In this document: positions 46,300 through 59,110 of the stretch, one piece after another
How the letters are laid out: each line of letters starts with the position of its first letter
Position numbering within the stretch: the first letter of the stretch is position 1
Assembly: GCF_040802235.1 (NCBI RefSeq)
Contig: NC_133156.1
Span: 184,772,351-184,836,350, forward strand
DNA: 64,000 nucleotides
Source of the DNA: Manis javanica
Taxonomy: Eukaryota > Chordata > Mammalia > Pholidota > Manidae
Direction: 5' to 3'
Position numbers and translations under genes: made by a program
Notes under the pieces: generated by a model
The model's database searches: none
The model's input: only the letters and a program-made list of their open reading frames with translations
What the model was told of the DNA's origin: nothing

Positions 46300-47574
46300 T
46301 ATTCCTATATTCAATCAAGATGACAATCAGTAGCTTCATGTGGCTGTTTTAAGGCCCACCCACCTGCCTTTTCTCTGCCCTTTGGATTTTCTCCTCTCAC
46401 CCCTTTTACCTTCTGCATTCCTTCAGACATCCTGGGACAGAGGATCGGGCCTTCCAGGACACTGACTGCTCCAACCTCCTATGCTCTTGTTACCTCTACC
46501 CTTTTGAGCACAGTTTCCCTGGATGTTGTGTCTCCTTTCTTTTTGTCCTCCCTGGACCCCAGACCCAAATATTTTCTCCAAAGCAAGCATCTCTGAGCCT
46601 ACTTTCCTGAACCCTACACCCTTCTAGCAAACATTATTTTGCTGCATCTTGTATCTACCCTGAGCTACTTATCTTACCTCTACCCAACCTGCAATTGCTT
46701 GGCTGCCAATCATAGGTAAATTGGCAGCCAGGATCCCTAGGGCACCCTGTCTGGATAGGCAGCTGACACCATCCTTTACAAAGCTAATTTTGACAGCAGA
46801 TCTTTTCTAAAAGTCCAAGTTCTTATCTAGACTCATAGTTTATGGATGGTGGTAAAATAGCCTCTTGATATTTCATGTAAAACTCTATCTGTGGGTACAC
46901 ATGACGCTTACTTACTCCCCTCTGAGAGAAGACCCATACCCTTCATCATGTTTGTCAAAAGACTCAATAAGCTGAAGAATCACTGTCTCAAAGATCCTCT
47001 TTTCCCAACAGAAAAAACATATTTATCTTGACTTCACTAGTTTATTTTCTGCTTTCCTAGTTTACTTCACTTGGGAAAACTGCAGAAGGGGAGAATAGTA
47101 AGGAAGGTTGATTTCAGGTAGTAAAACCATTTTGGGAGATAGATACAGTATAGTTTCACCCATTTCACAGATGTAGAAATAGACCCAGAGAAGGAAATTG
47201 AAAGACTGGCTTAGGGTCCTATAGCAAATAACTGACAAGAGTTGGGGCCTGTGTACATTTGCTGCTGGCCCAGTCCTTCCCATACAGCCTCACATCTTCA
47301 TCCCAGGCCCTGCCTTATCCACCTTGGGGATGTCCTCTCTCCTGAACCCAAGGCTGTTCATTAGTTTTGTTCTACCAAACTAATAATGGCTCATCTTCCT
47401 GCAGATTCCTGGGCCAAAGTCACTCATTCCTAAAAGATATTCTTTGTAGAACCTCAAATCTGGGGCTTTGAGCTTAGAGAAACAAACCAAAAAATACAGA
47501 AAGCCAGCTCTTCCTGGAGCAGCAACCTGGAGCCCATAAGCTATGACTTCTTCTCTGGGCCTAACTGTGGTCCC
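46300..47574. other. Intergenic, mostly unassigned
   Basis: No gene seen. A reverse-strand MIR-like core ('ccatttcacagatgtagaaatagacccagagaaggaaat') lies at about 47155-47250. Confidence 0.4.
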
Positions 47575-47830
47575 CCTTAGTATTCGTGGCTTGATTTCAA
47601 TTCTTTGGAGTATATACCTGGGAGTGGAACTACTGGGTGACATGGTAATTTTATGTTTAACTTTTTGAGGGGCCATAAAACTGTTCTTCCCAGGCCCCCA
47701 ACACTGTGATTCCCACCAGCACTGTATGAGGGTTCCACCTTCTCCATATATTATTGTTCACACTTGTGATTTTGTGGGTGTGAGGTACATCTCACTGTGG
47801 TTTTGATGTGCACTTCCCAAATGAAGGTCT
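47575..47830 (-). repeat. L1 ORF2 C-terminal fragment, antisense
   Basis: 'gagtatatacctgggagtggaactactgggt', 'tgtgattcccaccagcactgtatgagggttcc' and 'gtgaggtacatctcactgtggttttgatgtgc' are antisense L1 ORF2 3' wording. Confidence 0.8.
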
Positions 47831-47869
47831 GTTATTTAAGGAGTCAGCTGCCAATGTGTGAGGGGGTCT

Positions 47870-48110
47870 CAGTCATTGAATTTGTTAATTCACTCACTCC
47901 TTGAACATCCTTGAGCATCTTCTATAGAACAGGCCCTGGATGCTGCCGAGGTCTCAGAGATGAGTTAGACAAAGTCTCTCTGCCTTAAAGCTTTCTGTCA
48001 GCTTGAGAAAATGAGATGTGTAACTTAGCATAAATTTGTGATCTATTCTGACTGTAAGCAGTTTTGAAGGGGACGTGAGGAAGTGTTAGGAGATGTAACC
48101 TCACATTAAG
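47870..48110 (-). repeat. L2 3' end, reverse strand
   Basis: 'aattcactcactccttgaacatccttgagcatcttctatagaacaggccctggatgctg' is the diverged antisense L2 3' end. Confidence 0.5.
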
Positions 48111-48744
48111 AAGAGCAGATAAAAGACTTGAGTGGCAGCCAGAAACCAAGAGTCTAATGGCTCATGATTGCCATGTTCATGATTCTGTCCAGGGGTAGAC
48201 CTTCCCAGGCTGAATGGATGAGCACTTGTTTGTGGCCCCCCACTCTAGACGCCCCACAACCTCCCAGCATCATCAGGTTCACCAGAGCTGGACCTGTCTT
48301 TCCCTCTCCTGGAGGACAGCCTAGTTGACAATACACCTGCTTGGCTTAGAGTTGGATTAGAGTTAGGGAAGTTGGTGGGAGATGGGGTTGGCTTTTGTAT
48401 GTATCAACTCCTATTTCCAAGCCCTGAGTCTACACTTCTTTTATCTTGATCCTGGCATGAGCACAGTCTTTAACTGCACCAAGAATGAAAGGCCCCTGCC
48501 TATTTCGATATTGCCATATTCCGGCTCATTCCTTTAATTTAGACAGATTGGACGTTGTAGTGTCTGCTTACTCTTAACTTGAACTTGGCATTCAACTGGC
48601 TTATATACTGATTACCACCAGGCCTTAATTTGCCCCCTCTCCCTTCTGGCTGGAGTTTATAGGCCTTACACAGCCTGCTCTGTATCTTTTACGACATAAT
48701 CTGCTTCTGCTTGCTGGGTTTCCTTTTCCTTGAAAATGATTCAG
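48111..48744. other. Intergenic, nothing recognised
   Basis: No gene and no nameable repeat seen. Confidence 0.35.
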
Positions 48745-49045
48745 TTAATTTTTTTCTTAAACCTATTTGAATATCTTCAATGTGCCAGGCACTGTGATAA
48801 TGTTGAGGAGACAGAAATGAGCAAGTTAAACACGGCCCCTGATATACAGCTGACAGTCTAGTGGGGGTTATAGCATTGAACACATTCATCCATTCATTCA
48901 GTTTATGCAGCTAATACTTACTGTTTTCCTACTGGGTGTTAGGCAGCATCCCAGATGTTAGGAATACAGTGGCGGGCTGGACAGAGCTGGTCTTTGATGG
49001 AAGGGAACTCTCAGTTATGGAGGATACAGGAACTTAGTCGTATAG
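48745..49045 (-). repeat. Two tandem L2 3' ends, reverse strand
   Basis: 'gaatatcttcaatgtgccaggcactgtgataatg...gacagtctagtggggg' is followed by a second copy, 'cattcattcagtttatgcag...ctgggtgttaggcagcatcccagatg'. Confidence 0.65.
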
Positions 49046-49399
49046 GAACATGTCCATCATCTGCCCCAACATGTCTTCACTTCCTTTCTTACCCAGCTTA
49101 GATCCTATGGCCAGTTACTACAATCACTACCTTTGATATATCCTCACTCCATTGCCCACTCTTAATTCAGTGAACCCACCTGATTAAACCACATCTGCCT
49201 ATGCAGTGGCCTGAGAAGAACGCACAGACATGCTGAGTAGTCTAACTATAAAATCATGTTCCCTTACCTCTAGTGAGGCCTTACAACTGAAAAGCAATTG
49301 TTGCTCAAGTCCAATCGTACTCTCACTCTGCTAGGCGACTACTGCATGCCTTTTCCTCTCTCCCTAGACATCCAGGATCTCTCCCTCGTCCTCACTCTC

Positions 49400-49830
49400 A
49401 GATGACGATCCTGTGTGGTTTCTGGTACTCAGCTACACTCCTGGTCTTCCAAGATCTTTTCCTGTATTGCAAGGGGCAGGAAGTTTCAAGAGTACATTTC
49501 CCAGACCCCATTGTTAGCTGCTTTTTGGTTCTGCCCATAGGAGGTATTAACACAAGATTAGCGCGCGGAAGGAGGGGAGAGGTTGCGCTGATCCTGGATC
49601 CTGCAGTGGCAGGTACCTAGAGGCAGCTCCAGCCTGCACACTCCAGCCACATCAGCTTTCTGGCACCCCAACAGAGAGTGGCCCCTCCTCTCATAAGCAG
49701 TGACTTTACCAGCAATAATGGTCCCCTTTGGGTAACATCCCTTCTCCATTGACTTCTTCAGCCTTTCCAATTCCTTTCATTAAACTTCTCTCTGCTTGAG
49801 AATGTTTCCTGTTTTCCAGATTGGACACTG
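49400..49830 (+). repeat. Probable old interspersed repeat, family not named
   Basis: 'gtattgcaaggggcaggaagtttcaagagtacatttcccagaccc' and the 3' end 'cctttcattaaacttctctctgct' resemble a common mammalian medium-reiteration element. I cannot name the family with confidence. Confidence 0.4.
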
Positions 49831-50599
49831 AGTGATAAACCTTGCTCCTTATTCACTGAGAACAGGAAAATCATCTGCAAAGAGCTTTCATATGCTCCCA
49901 CCGCCGGGGCTGCCCACCTGGTGTCAGTGTGTGCATGCTCTACGTCTCTGCTATTTCCAAGGGTCGGCTCCCTGTGTTCCCAGCTACAGGCCATCTCTGC
50001 TTCTGATCCAGGTCCCATGTCTTCCCTCCCAGTACGCACGTCCCTGTCTCTTACCGATTTCTCTTCCATTCATCCATTTTTACTTTCCTTCTGGATTATT
50101 CTATGCTGTTACATCTCCCACCTTCAAACAACACGAAACAGCAATAATGACAAAAATAAAATAAAAAAGAAATTCTTCTCCTGACAGCACTTCCCACTCT
50201 AAGTCCTACTCCTTCTGTCTTCTTCCCTTTAGAGCACAATTCCCTGAAAGAGAGGTCCCTACTGTCACCTCCCTACTTCGCTTGAGCCCATACCCATCAG
50301 GCGTAACCCCGAACACTCCGCTGAAACTGCCCTCAACAGATCACAGTTAGTGTGAAGGTCAGTTCTTATCCCTCTTCCCATTTAACAAACAGTGGCATTC
50401 GATGCCACTGAGCCCCCTCCCTCCCCTCAGCGGGCCTCCAGGACACCACGCTGCCTGCCTTTGTTCCCACCATTCTGGCCCTTCCTTCTTTTCACTTCTG
50501 CAACCTCAAAATGTAGATGTGTCCTAGGCTGGATGTGTCCTGGACCTTAGTCCTTGGGCCTTTCCTCTTCTCTATCTACATTTAGCTCTCTTAGCCATT

Positions 50600-51600
50600 C
50601 CATCCATTGTGTTATGGCTTTAAATGTAGTCTATATCCTGACAACTCCCACGTGTGTATGTCCAGCCCAAGGCTCTCTCTTGACCTCCAGACTCATTTGT
50701 CTAATAACCTAAAGATCGACATGTTCAGAACTGAGCTTCAGCCGCCCCATTCCCCCAGCCTGCTGATCACAGCTCTCCCGTCCATCTCTGTGAAGGAGGC
50801 ACCAAGCCTCTGCTCACCAAGGTCAGTGCCCCTGGAATCCTCGTGACTCTTCTTTCCCACCCATAGCAATCCATCAGGAAATCTTTTCAGCTCTACCTTC
50901 AAAATATATACAGGATTAAGTAACTTCTCATAGACTCTACTACTACTACTCTTGTTTAATCCACCCCCACGACCAGAATATTTTGAAAGCCTTCTAACAG
51001 GTGTTTGCCAGAGCACCCCTGTTAAGTCCTAAGGAAGATCATGTTTTTCCCAGGAAATCTCTGCTATTTTTTCCCCAGGAAACCTGGCGAAAGCTTCCCA
51101 TCTCACTCCGTGCAAAAGCCACATGAGTTATAGGGATGTACCCAGCCCTACAGGATCAGACCTCCACTTCCTCCCTGACTTCAGCTCCTGCTGTTATTGT
51201 GCTCACCCCTCAGCTCAGGCCACTCTGGTTTCTTTACTATTGTTTGCTCAGGGCCTTTGCATATGCTGTCCCATCTGTCTGGAACATTTCCTCCCAGGAA
51301 TCTTTGTTTTGCTCCCTTATCTTTTAAGATCAAGACGTAACCTCAATTAGGCCTTCCCTGGCACCCTATCTAAAACTGCAACCTGTACCTCTGACATTCT
51401 CTATCCCATCCTTCCTTTATGGTTCTCTATCACACTGATGACACCCTAACATACTATGTACTTTACCTCTGTGATCAGACCCGAGTCTTCTACTAGGATG
51501 TAAGCTCCACGAGTTTAGGGACTTTTGTCTCTTTTTACTGCTTTCTGCCCATGATGCATGGCACCTAGGAGGTACTCGATATATGACTGTGAATGAAGCA
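50600..51600 (+). repeat. L2 LINE, long 3' portion
   Basis: Continuous L2 wording: 'cgacatgttcagaactgagctt', 'caatccatcaggaaatcttttcagctctaccttcaaaatatatacagg', 'cagggcctttgcatatgctgtcccatctgtctgg', 'taggccttccctggcaccctat', 'ctaggatgtaagctccacgagtttagggac', 'catggcacctaggaggtactcgat'. One of the best-preserved L2 copies here. Confidence 0.82.
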
Positions 51601-52869
51601 GTTAATAATTGGTATAAGCACCCTCAAGTAAAATAAAAGAGTGTCATGAGAAAGAATAACAGTGAGGACCCAATTTAGATGTAGCAGGAGAAGAAGGAGA
51701 GGACTCAGACCTCTGAGAAGGGACTTTAGGGCTAAGACCCTCTGTGGGGGTCTTAGCATGAGTGTGGCTGGTTAGGAGTATGCATTGGGGCAGAGAAGTA
51801 GTCTGATCAACTGTTTGCTATGCTGAAGACTGGCAGGTTTTCTCAGTGTGAAAAGTAAGTGCCAGGCCACACTGGTCACTCTAAAGAAGGAAGCAAGTGT
51901 CCCCAGCAGAGGTTGGGACAAATGCAAATATCCTGGCAGAGAGGCCACAGGGGCCTGTAGGCTGTATTGGAAAGCCACCAGGGAGTCTTATAAAAACTTT
52001 TTGTAACTCTGGTGTGGAGTACAGAGCTGGAGGCTGGTAAGAGTGAATTGCGAAGACTTGTTCTCTCCTGGCAAGAGTTATGAAAGGGGGTCTGGGTTTT
52101 ATGAGCTTCAAGTCAGATTCATTCCAGGCCCTTGTGTGGGGGTGAGGAGGTAGGCTTGCCTTATTGCTACCTTGTCTCTTGGGGTTGGACAGAGTGGGCA
52201 GATTGGGACCTACCTCATTCCAGTTCATACAGGCTCTTACTACGAATTGTTAAGTGGGTGAGATTGGAGTGGTTTCTTGATAAAGAGAGAGCTTGTCAAG
52301 GGGGATTTCTGAGCCATTTTCTACATCAGATCCATAGAGGTGTTAATCCTCAATCTAGATAACAGAATAATTCAATTACAGACTTTGACTTTAAACCCCA
52401 CTGCAGATTAACCAACTGTCAAGGACCATAGCCGCCAGGAGACAGGCCCGGGTGATGACAAATGCCAGACACACGTGACAGGACAGTGAACATTCCAGAC
52501 CTGATCCCCTGCTGCAGGCATAGGGGCAGTAGTGCCCATGAACTCCTGGACAATGCTGGGTGCTTTACAGGCCTATAGTCATCATACCTCAAGGGGCAGG
52601 AAGAGGCTGATTCTGTGCCGGACTCTAGGGTGTGATCTCCTGACCTGGACTCTTTGAGGCAGAAGCTATGGTCTAGGAAAAGCCTGGCAAAAAAGACACA
52701 CATCATCAAAATAGTTTTGTCCCTTTAAGAATAAAGTTTTTAAACAGGATGGGAACATTGCTAAGTATCTTGAAAATAAAGTTGACCCTAACACTGCCAT
52801 GGAGTTTTCATTAGTCTTGTGCAATCAAGCCCGCCTGGGATTTTCCCATGGGAATGTATCTATAAACAT
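51601..52869. other. Intergenic, unassigned
   Basis: GA-rich, possibly repeat-derived sequence that I cannot name. Short ORFs lack domains. Confidence 0.35.
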
Positions 52870-53330
52870 AATTTCTATAAATAAATGTGTGTCCTGAATT
52901 TTTATAATGATATATTTCAATGAATCATTCAAAGAGGATTACAAAGGAGGGGAGAAGATACACAAATCCAGGATAAACAATGAGGGTTTTTTTTCTATTT
53001 ATATGCATAATGTTCCAATGAACAACTTTGTGAAAACATTTTTATTCTTTTGTATTTATAAGACAAAGTCCCAAAAGTAGATTGAAATCAAAATATTTGA
53101 AACAGATATGACTCAGGAAACCCAGATTGTTTTCCAAAGTGTTGTATTAATTTGCACTTTCACCTATAATTTGGGGTGTACAAATCTTATGGCAATAAAT
53201 AGATCCCTGTTTTTTAGTTTTATGGCTTAATGAATATAACATCGTATCTTTGTTTTCACTTTATTTCCTTGATTATTGATGAGATGATTGAATATTTTTC
53301 CATATAATTGTTTTCCTTTTTCTTTTTTAA
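52870..53330 (-). repeat. AT-rich relic, probably old L1
   Basis: 'cataatgttccaatgaacaactttgtgaaaac' and 'ttgttttccaaagtgttgtattaatttgcactttcacc' resemble antisense L1 ORF2 C-terminal wording, strongly diverged. Confidence 0.5.
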
Positions 53331-54199
53331 CTCGTTTCTTGCTATTGGTGATTCCTGTAAGAGCCTTGGTTTCCTCCTCTGTAACATGGGGATACCAGCA
53401 TGTATCCCCATTATATTAAAAACCCATTTTATATATATATATAATATAAACTCATTATCGAGTTTTGTTAAGGGTTGATTAATATAAGTGGGGTTCCATA
53501 GTGGCTACAGGTTTAGCTGGATGTCATCACACCGGTTTTGGACTGACACTGAAAGCTGCTGGGAGGCAGCAAGGTCACATTGCCAAGAGCAGGGGGAGCT
53601 ATTGTTGTAGCCATCTTTGGAAAATATCATCTGTCACATTAGTCATTTTCTTCTTTAAATAAATCTCTAATTACGCAAATAAATTATCTTATTAAAACAT
53701 GAACATTAAGGTTAAAGTCCTGTTTGACCAGCATCCCAATTCCAATCTCCTCTCCAGGGCTGACCACCATATTCTGTTTCGTGGATATCTAGCAGAATCT
53801 GCTGTATGAGGGTCCACACACAAACACAGACATGCCACGCATATCCAGAGAAAATCTGTAATGTTTCCATGTTTTACAAAAAGTATTACTGTATGTATTT
53901 TCTTTTCTTTTTTAACAAAATATGGAATATATTATATATGAATATATTTAATATATATTCTTTATTTGTATTATTATTTTTAAAAAATTTTTATACTTTT
54001 TAAAATTTTGATATCATTAATGTACAATTACATGAGCAACATTTGTATATATTTTCTTTCGATGTGTTTTTCACTCCTTATGTCTATGAATTGTATGGAC
54101 TATGTCTGTGGACTTTGTCATACATTGAGAACTACTTCATCCCTTTGCATTTGTGCATAGAATAGATGCAATTTATTGACTATTTCCCCTCTTTACCAG
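53331..54199. other. AT-rich intergenic DNA
   Basis: Contains short (TA)n tracts (about 53430-53448 and 53928-53960) and a MIR-like scrap near 53355-53400 ('ggtttcctcctctgtaacatgggga'). No gene seen. Confidence 0.4.
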
Positions 54200-54960
54200 C
54201 AGAGAACAAGTGTCCTTTGCCCAGGCTGTCTCTGAAAGCTAAAGAAAATATTTTCGATTTTTGCCCATCAGACTGGAGAAAGTAACGTGATAATTGTTTC
54301 ACTTTGCATTTGTGATTATTGGTGAATATTTACATCTCCATGAGTTTATTGACCATTTTCTTTTCTTCTATAAATTGCTTATTTTTGTATTTTGCTCGTT
54401 TTCAATTGGGTCATTAAAAAAATTAACAGGGATTTCTTGACATACAATTCCTTTGTTGCAAAATTCTTCTCTCAAACTTTCCTTATTTTTTTAACTTTAC
54501 TCATTGTCTTTTATTGCACAGAATTTTCTTATTTTGATGTAATCAATTGTATCAGTCACTTAAAGCTTAGTTCCATGTGTTTTAAAAAGTTATTGTTTAA
54601 AGCCTTTCCTACCCAAAATATTTTCTTTTAATACTAATACTTTTGTAAGTTTAGATCTCCAACTCCTTTGGGAATTAGTTATATGACTATGTGACTTAAG
54701 TTTTAATGTCAGTCAGTTCTTCTAATCCCATTTATTGAGTTCTTTCTCCACTGTTGTGTAACAATGTCTTTATTGTATGCTAAATTCCTGTATACACACA
54801 GATGTATCATTGTGTTACATTAATTTGTTTCCTTATTCCTATGACAATACCACAGATTTTAGAACTAAAGCTTTCTAACATTTTATTCTCCCCTTTTTTA
54901 TTGCTATTTTTCAGATTAGTCATGGTTTTCTCACCCACTCAGTCTTCTCTATGAATTTAG
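54200..54960 (-). repeat. Old L1 relic, antisense
   Basis: 'tttaaagcctttcctacccaaaatattttctttta' and 'gtcagttcttctaatcccatttattgag' are antisense old L1M ORF2 phrases. Heavily decayed. Confidence 0.6.
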
Positions 54961-55224
54961 AATCAATTTGAGAGCTTTTGATTGGCAATGCATTGCATTT
55001 ATCAACTAACTGAGGGAAAATTAATAAACAATTTTCTGCTTTTTAAATTTGGAATTTTCTTTCTTCTTTCATTCCTTAATTGGAGCATGCCATTTATAAA
55101 GCAACCACAAGGTAGGTGTAGGAGAAAAGAAGACGAAACTCAGGCCTATCTTGAGAGCCCTAGTAACAGGTTCAGGGCAGGGGATGTGTGTGCTGGACAG
55201 AATAAGGTTATAATTATCTGCACA

Positions 55225-55450
55225 TAACACCTTATACTTATTCTACATAGCTTATGAACATTTCATTTATATTATTTCCCTCAGCACAGGTGAAGAAGGT
55301 TATCTTTCCCTGTTTTAAGATGAAAAACATGAAGCTGGGAGAGGTGAAATGACTCCTCTAGGGTGTACTGCTGATACAGAGCATGCAGAGCCCACATCCT
55401 CCCATTTCAGGTTGAATATTCTTTCCATTACATCCCACTGCAGAGTTCAG
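55225..55450 (-). repeat. MIR SINE, reverse strand
   Basis: 'tatattatttccctcagcacaggtgaagaaggttatctttccctgttttaagatgaaaaac...gaggtgaaatgactcctctagggtg' is antisense MIR core. Confidence 0.6.
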
Positions 55451-57290
55451 ATTTCTCTTCTCCACATTATCCTATGGGAATGCAAAATAAATGGAAGAGC
55501 AGGAAAATGGGTGCAGGACCATCAGCCTTATGTTTAAAATCTTGGTGTCACTTCCATGTGATTCTCATCTCCATCCACTGACATAGGGAGTCACCAAGCC
55601 TGTGTGTTTTCCCTTTGTGGCATTATCTCATGTTGCTCTTTTCTCTTGTTGGCTTTGCAGGTCTCCCTGACCCTGGACATCTGCCTCGCTGGAGCTTCAT
55701 CTCCTTTCTACCCCTAGACTCCCTGCCATCTGACTCCATTGACAGGCTGGGCATCTCCCTCTATGGTCTCTTACTGGACCTTCCTGTGCCCTGACCTGCT
55801 GGGCTCTGCCTGCCCTACAGCCTCCCTGCATCTGCAGTGAAACTTGCCCATAACACCTCTGTCCATTCCTGCCGGGTCACCCACACGGAACCTCACAAAG
55901 TGCCTCCAAGGAACACAGACATATTGTCTGCTGACCCCAGGGAATGGGCAAAGCAGGCAATCACATTGGGACAAGCACCAGGGAGCCCCCAGGAGCCCCC
56001 AGGAGCCCCGCCATTGCCTGCTGAACATGAACACCTGCACTGGGGTCTGTTTTCCAAGAAGACTGAATCACTGAGTCACAGAGAAATGTTACCCCTCTCA
56101 GCACCTGCTGTGTCCACTTCCTACATCCTTAAGAAGAGAAATTCGAAGCCTTAATTTTGCCTTTTAAGGCAAATTGGAACAATTCTTTGGCAAGGTGAGG
56201 TGGTGATTCAAGGAGACCAGCAGAGGGCCCTGAGAGAAGGTTTCTGTGCAAACATAGGTCAGATGTTTATACACACACACAGAGCACAGATTTTAAATGT
56301 CAGCTGCCGCAGAGTAAGAGACTCTCCGGGGTCCAACTACAGCTCACCTGGCTCCCCTGTCTGATCATTTCACCCAGACCAAGAAGTCTCTTCCAACATA
56401 CTCACGTGCACTGAGGCAATACAGAGCCCCAGAGCTAGCTGGATTTGGCTGGGGTGTCTGATTTTAAATATTAAATAGTGACTGGTCAACTGAATGTCCT
56501 TGTTAAAATGGTAAATTCTAGAATGTTCACCACTTTGATATTGGTAATTTATCAGTTTGTCGTTCACATCAATCATGTATCATCATATCTGTATCTATTG
56601 AAAACCACAACTGGCACCAATACCTCCAATTTAAATTTAACACTACAGGATTCATTTCAGTTTCCCACTTGCTATATTTGGAATTCCCTCCCTGACAGTG
56701 AGAGACCTGACTCCTGATATCCTTGACGTACTTATTTGATCAGTCATCCTGCGGTAACTGATCTCCCCACAGCCAACAGCAGCCCTTTGCTGTGTGGCTC
56801 CCTCCTCACCAGGCTCAGGTCTGGTCATCCACCTGAACCACTGTCCCCTCCCCACCATGGGGACACCCTCAGGCCCTGACCCTCTGCTCTGGGTTCCCGA
56901 TCTCATGATGCACTTCCCCCAGATGGGCGCCTATTTTGAGATACCCCATCTAATGGATTTAGGGAGGAATTGTTGAGGAAGGAAAGGAAGGAGACTAGAA
57001 AGAGCACATAAATTTATTTTTTGCAAGATAAAGGAAAGGAGAGCTCTTCGGGAACACTGTACTATTCAATGTTCTTCGTGGTGAGAATGTGAACTGGCTT
57101 AGGGTTAAAGGGAGTAAATTTGGGAATGATATCCCTAAAGTTCCACCCCAAACTGTGCTCCCAAGAAGATCTTTGTTCAAAGACAGCCTGGACAAGCTGT
57201 GATGACCTAGCCTAGAAATGACATAAAAGCAATAAGGACCCGGTGAAAATCTCTGTTTGGTTCTAATATTGGCTGCACATCCCAGTCAGA
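55451..57290. other. Intergenic, unassigned
   Basis: No gene seen. A short 10-bp tandem repeat (GGAGCCCCCA, about three units) lies at 55981-56010 and produces Pro-rich spurious reading frames. Confidence 0.4.
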
Positions 57291-57310
57291 AGACCAGGAG
57301 ACAGATTCTT

Positions 57311-57442
57311 TTTTTTTTTTTTTGAGAGGGCATCTCTCATATTTATTGATCAAATGGTTGTTAACAACAATAAAATTCTGTATAAGGGAGTCAATGCTCA
57401 ATGTACAATCATTAATCCACCCCCAGCCTAATTCTCATCAGT
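57311..57442 (-). mobile_element. Young 132-bp L1-like 3' tail insertion
   Basis: A plus-strand T run (minus-strand A tail) precedes 'gagagggcatctctcatatttattgatcaaatggttgttaacaac'. A perfect 17-bp duplication CCAGGAGACAGATTCTT flanks it at 57294-57310 and 57443-57459. From memory this resembles the 3' end of an L1 family common in pangolin. The perfect duplication suggests a recent insertion. Confidence 0.85.
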
Positions 57443-57739
57443 CCAGGAGACAGATTCTTAACCTGATGAGTGTCAGTCTTTTTGTGAGTAAAACCTGATA
57501 ATCCCCAGGTCTTTTTCTAGTGACAGCCCAGGATCCCCAGCTCACTGTGTATGTATCACATTGTCCACCCACTCTAGTGAAGGGCAAGGACCAGGCCCCA
57601 CTCTTCAGCTCCTCCGGGCCCAGCGTGGGGTCTGGCAAATGCAGGCATTCAGCTGGCCTCTGGGGGTGACTGCGTGGCCTCAGGCTAGCCAGGTCCCCTC
57701 CTTCAGAAGCACGCAGTGTTAGCATAGCTGAGCGCTCCC

Positions 57740-58120
57740 TCCCGCCTCGCGCTGCTGAGAAGTCATGCTTATTAGGACTCTGGTCCGCTGCAAGGGCTTA
57801 CATCCACCCGGCCCTCATAAAAAGGCCCGATTCCCCGATAAGGAGAGGAAGTGACTGCCGCAGGAATTTGATCTGTGATAACCCGTTCCGCCACTCTTGG
57901 TGGACTGTGGTGTGTGTCTGCAATGTGCGGCCGCTTGTCGCACAAGGCAGCCGCCGCAACAACCTCTAAAGGAATGTGTGTCCAATATTTGGTGCTGAAA
58001 GGCTGGAAGGAGAAGCAGAGCCCAGGATGTGTCAGGGCGGATGATTCCCGGCGATAGAAAGGCCGTGATCCTCATGCGGACAGCAAGTGGGGGACCGGGG
58101 CGTGGGGAAGAATGTAGAGG
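57740..58120. promoter_or_regulatory. CpG-richer high-complexity block, candidate enhancer
   Basis: Unlike its AT-rich surroundings this block has many CpGs and no repeat. It carries GATA motifs (GATAAGG 57837-57843, TGATAA 57876-57881), a TEAD-type GGAATG (57971-57976), a CArG-like CATAAAAAGG (57816-57825) and NKX2-like AAGTG (57849-57853). In the human arrangement the next gene in this direction is BMP10, a heart gene. A distal cardiac or gastric element is possible; this is inference. Confidence 0.35.
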
Positions 58121-58514
58121 TGTAGGTCTCGCTTCCCTAGGCACACTTTGTTCTAAAGAAACAGAAAATCTATCTTTTTAATATTCTATATCTGTTTCCC
58201 TTTAATCTTTCAACCTGTCTGCCACTAAAACCGAGTTTTAAGTAAGCTTAAAGTTAGCAGCGCCTCTTCAGTGCACCAATTGATACAAGTTTAACTGCAC
58301 TACCCCTGTGTAGATAAGGAAATAGCCTGTCACCTTTGTCGGTAAAACAGTACTCTAAGGGTCCAGATTTTTCATTTTAGCCGTGGGGGTGGAGAGCAAA
58401 TTTTCAGAAGTCAAGAACGAGGTGACTGAGTTCTTGGGGGGGGGTAGGGAAAGCCTACACTACTCAAAAATACCCCGACGGGCATCCCACCCATTCACTG
58501 GGGTAATTTGTTAG

Positions 58515-58650
58515 TGGGAAGAGCCTTGGATTACGTGATGCAAGATCGGGGTGTCTGTCTGAGCCGTGTCACATGACGTTTCTGTCCAGAGAAAGGAAGA
58601 CTCGCCCGAGCCTCGGATTTCTCCATCTGTGCAATAGTCTGCTGTTATGC
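58515..58650 (+). repeat. MIR SINE
   Basis: 'agagccttggattacgtgatgcaagatcggggtg' and 'tcggatttctccatctgtgcaatag' read as diverged MIR in sense. A second sense MIR-like piece lies near 58960-59110. Confidence 0.5.
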
Positions 58651-59110
58651 ATTTCCGACATGAAAGTGTCTTGTGCAAGGCCAAGGGCAACAAATGCACA
58701 AAAAGTATCGTCACCGATGACTTCTTTTAAAACACGCTTGTTCCGTGGAGGGTTTAACCTATCGTCCTTCACATCTTAGTGTTAATTGCACTAGCTGTAG
58801 CCATTCTCCCAATTCCTCACTGTAATTAACAGTGAAAAAAAGAATTTCGTTTCAGATCAGTTTTCTACTCTAGCTCCACAGTGGCTGGGGAAAAGGGCTT
58901 TAGAGCTGGCCAGTTGCAAGGAAGATATATTGTAGAGGGATCAGCTGAAGGATGCCAAGGTGATAATGGTGAAAGTACTCCGGACTCACAGAGACTTAGG
59001 TGCAAATCTCAGTTCCAGTAGAGACTAAATCATCTGCAGAAAGTCATTAAACATCTTTAGACCCAATACAGTATGTAACAATGTTGGGCTTCAATAGAAT
59101 ATCTGTGGGC

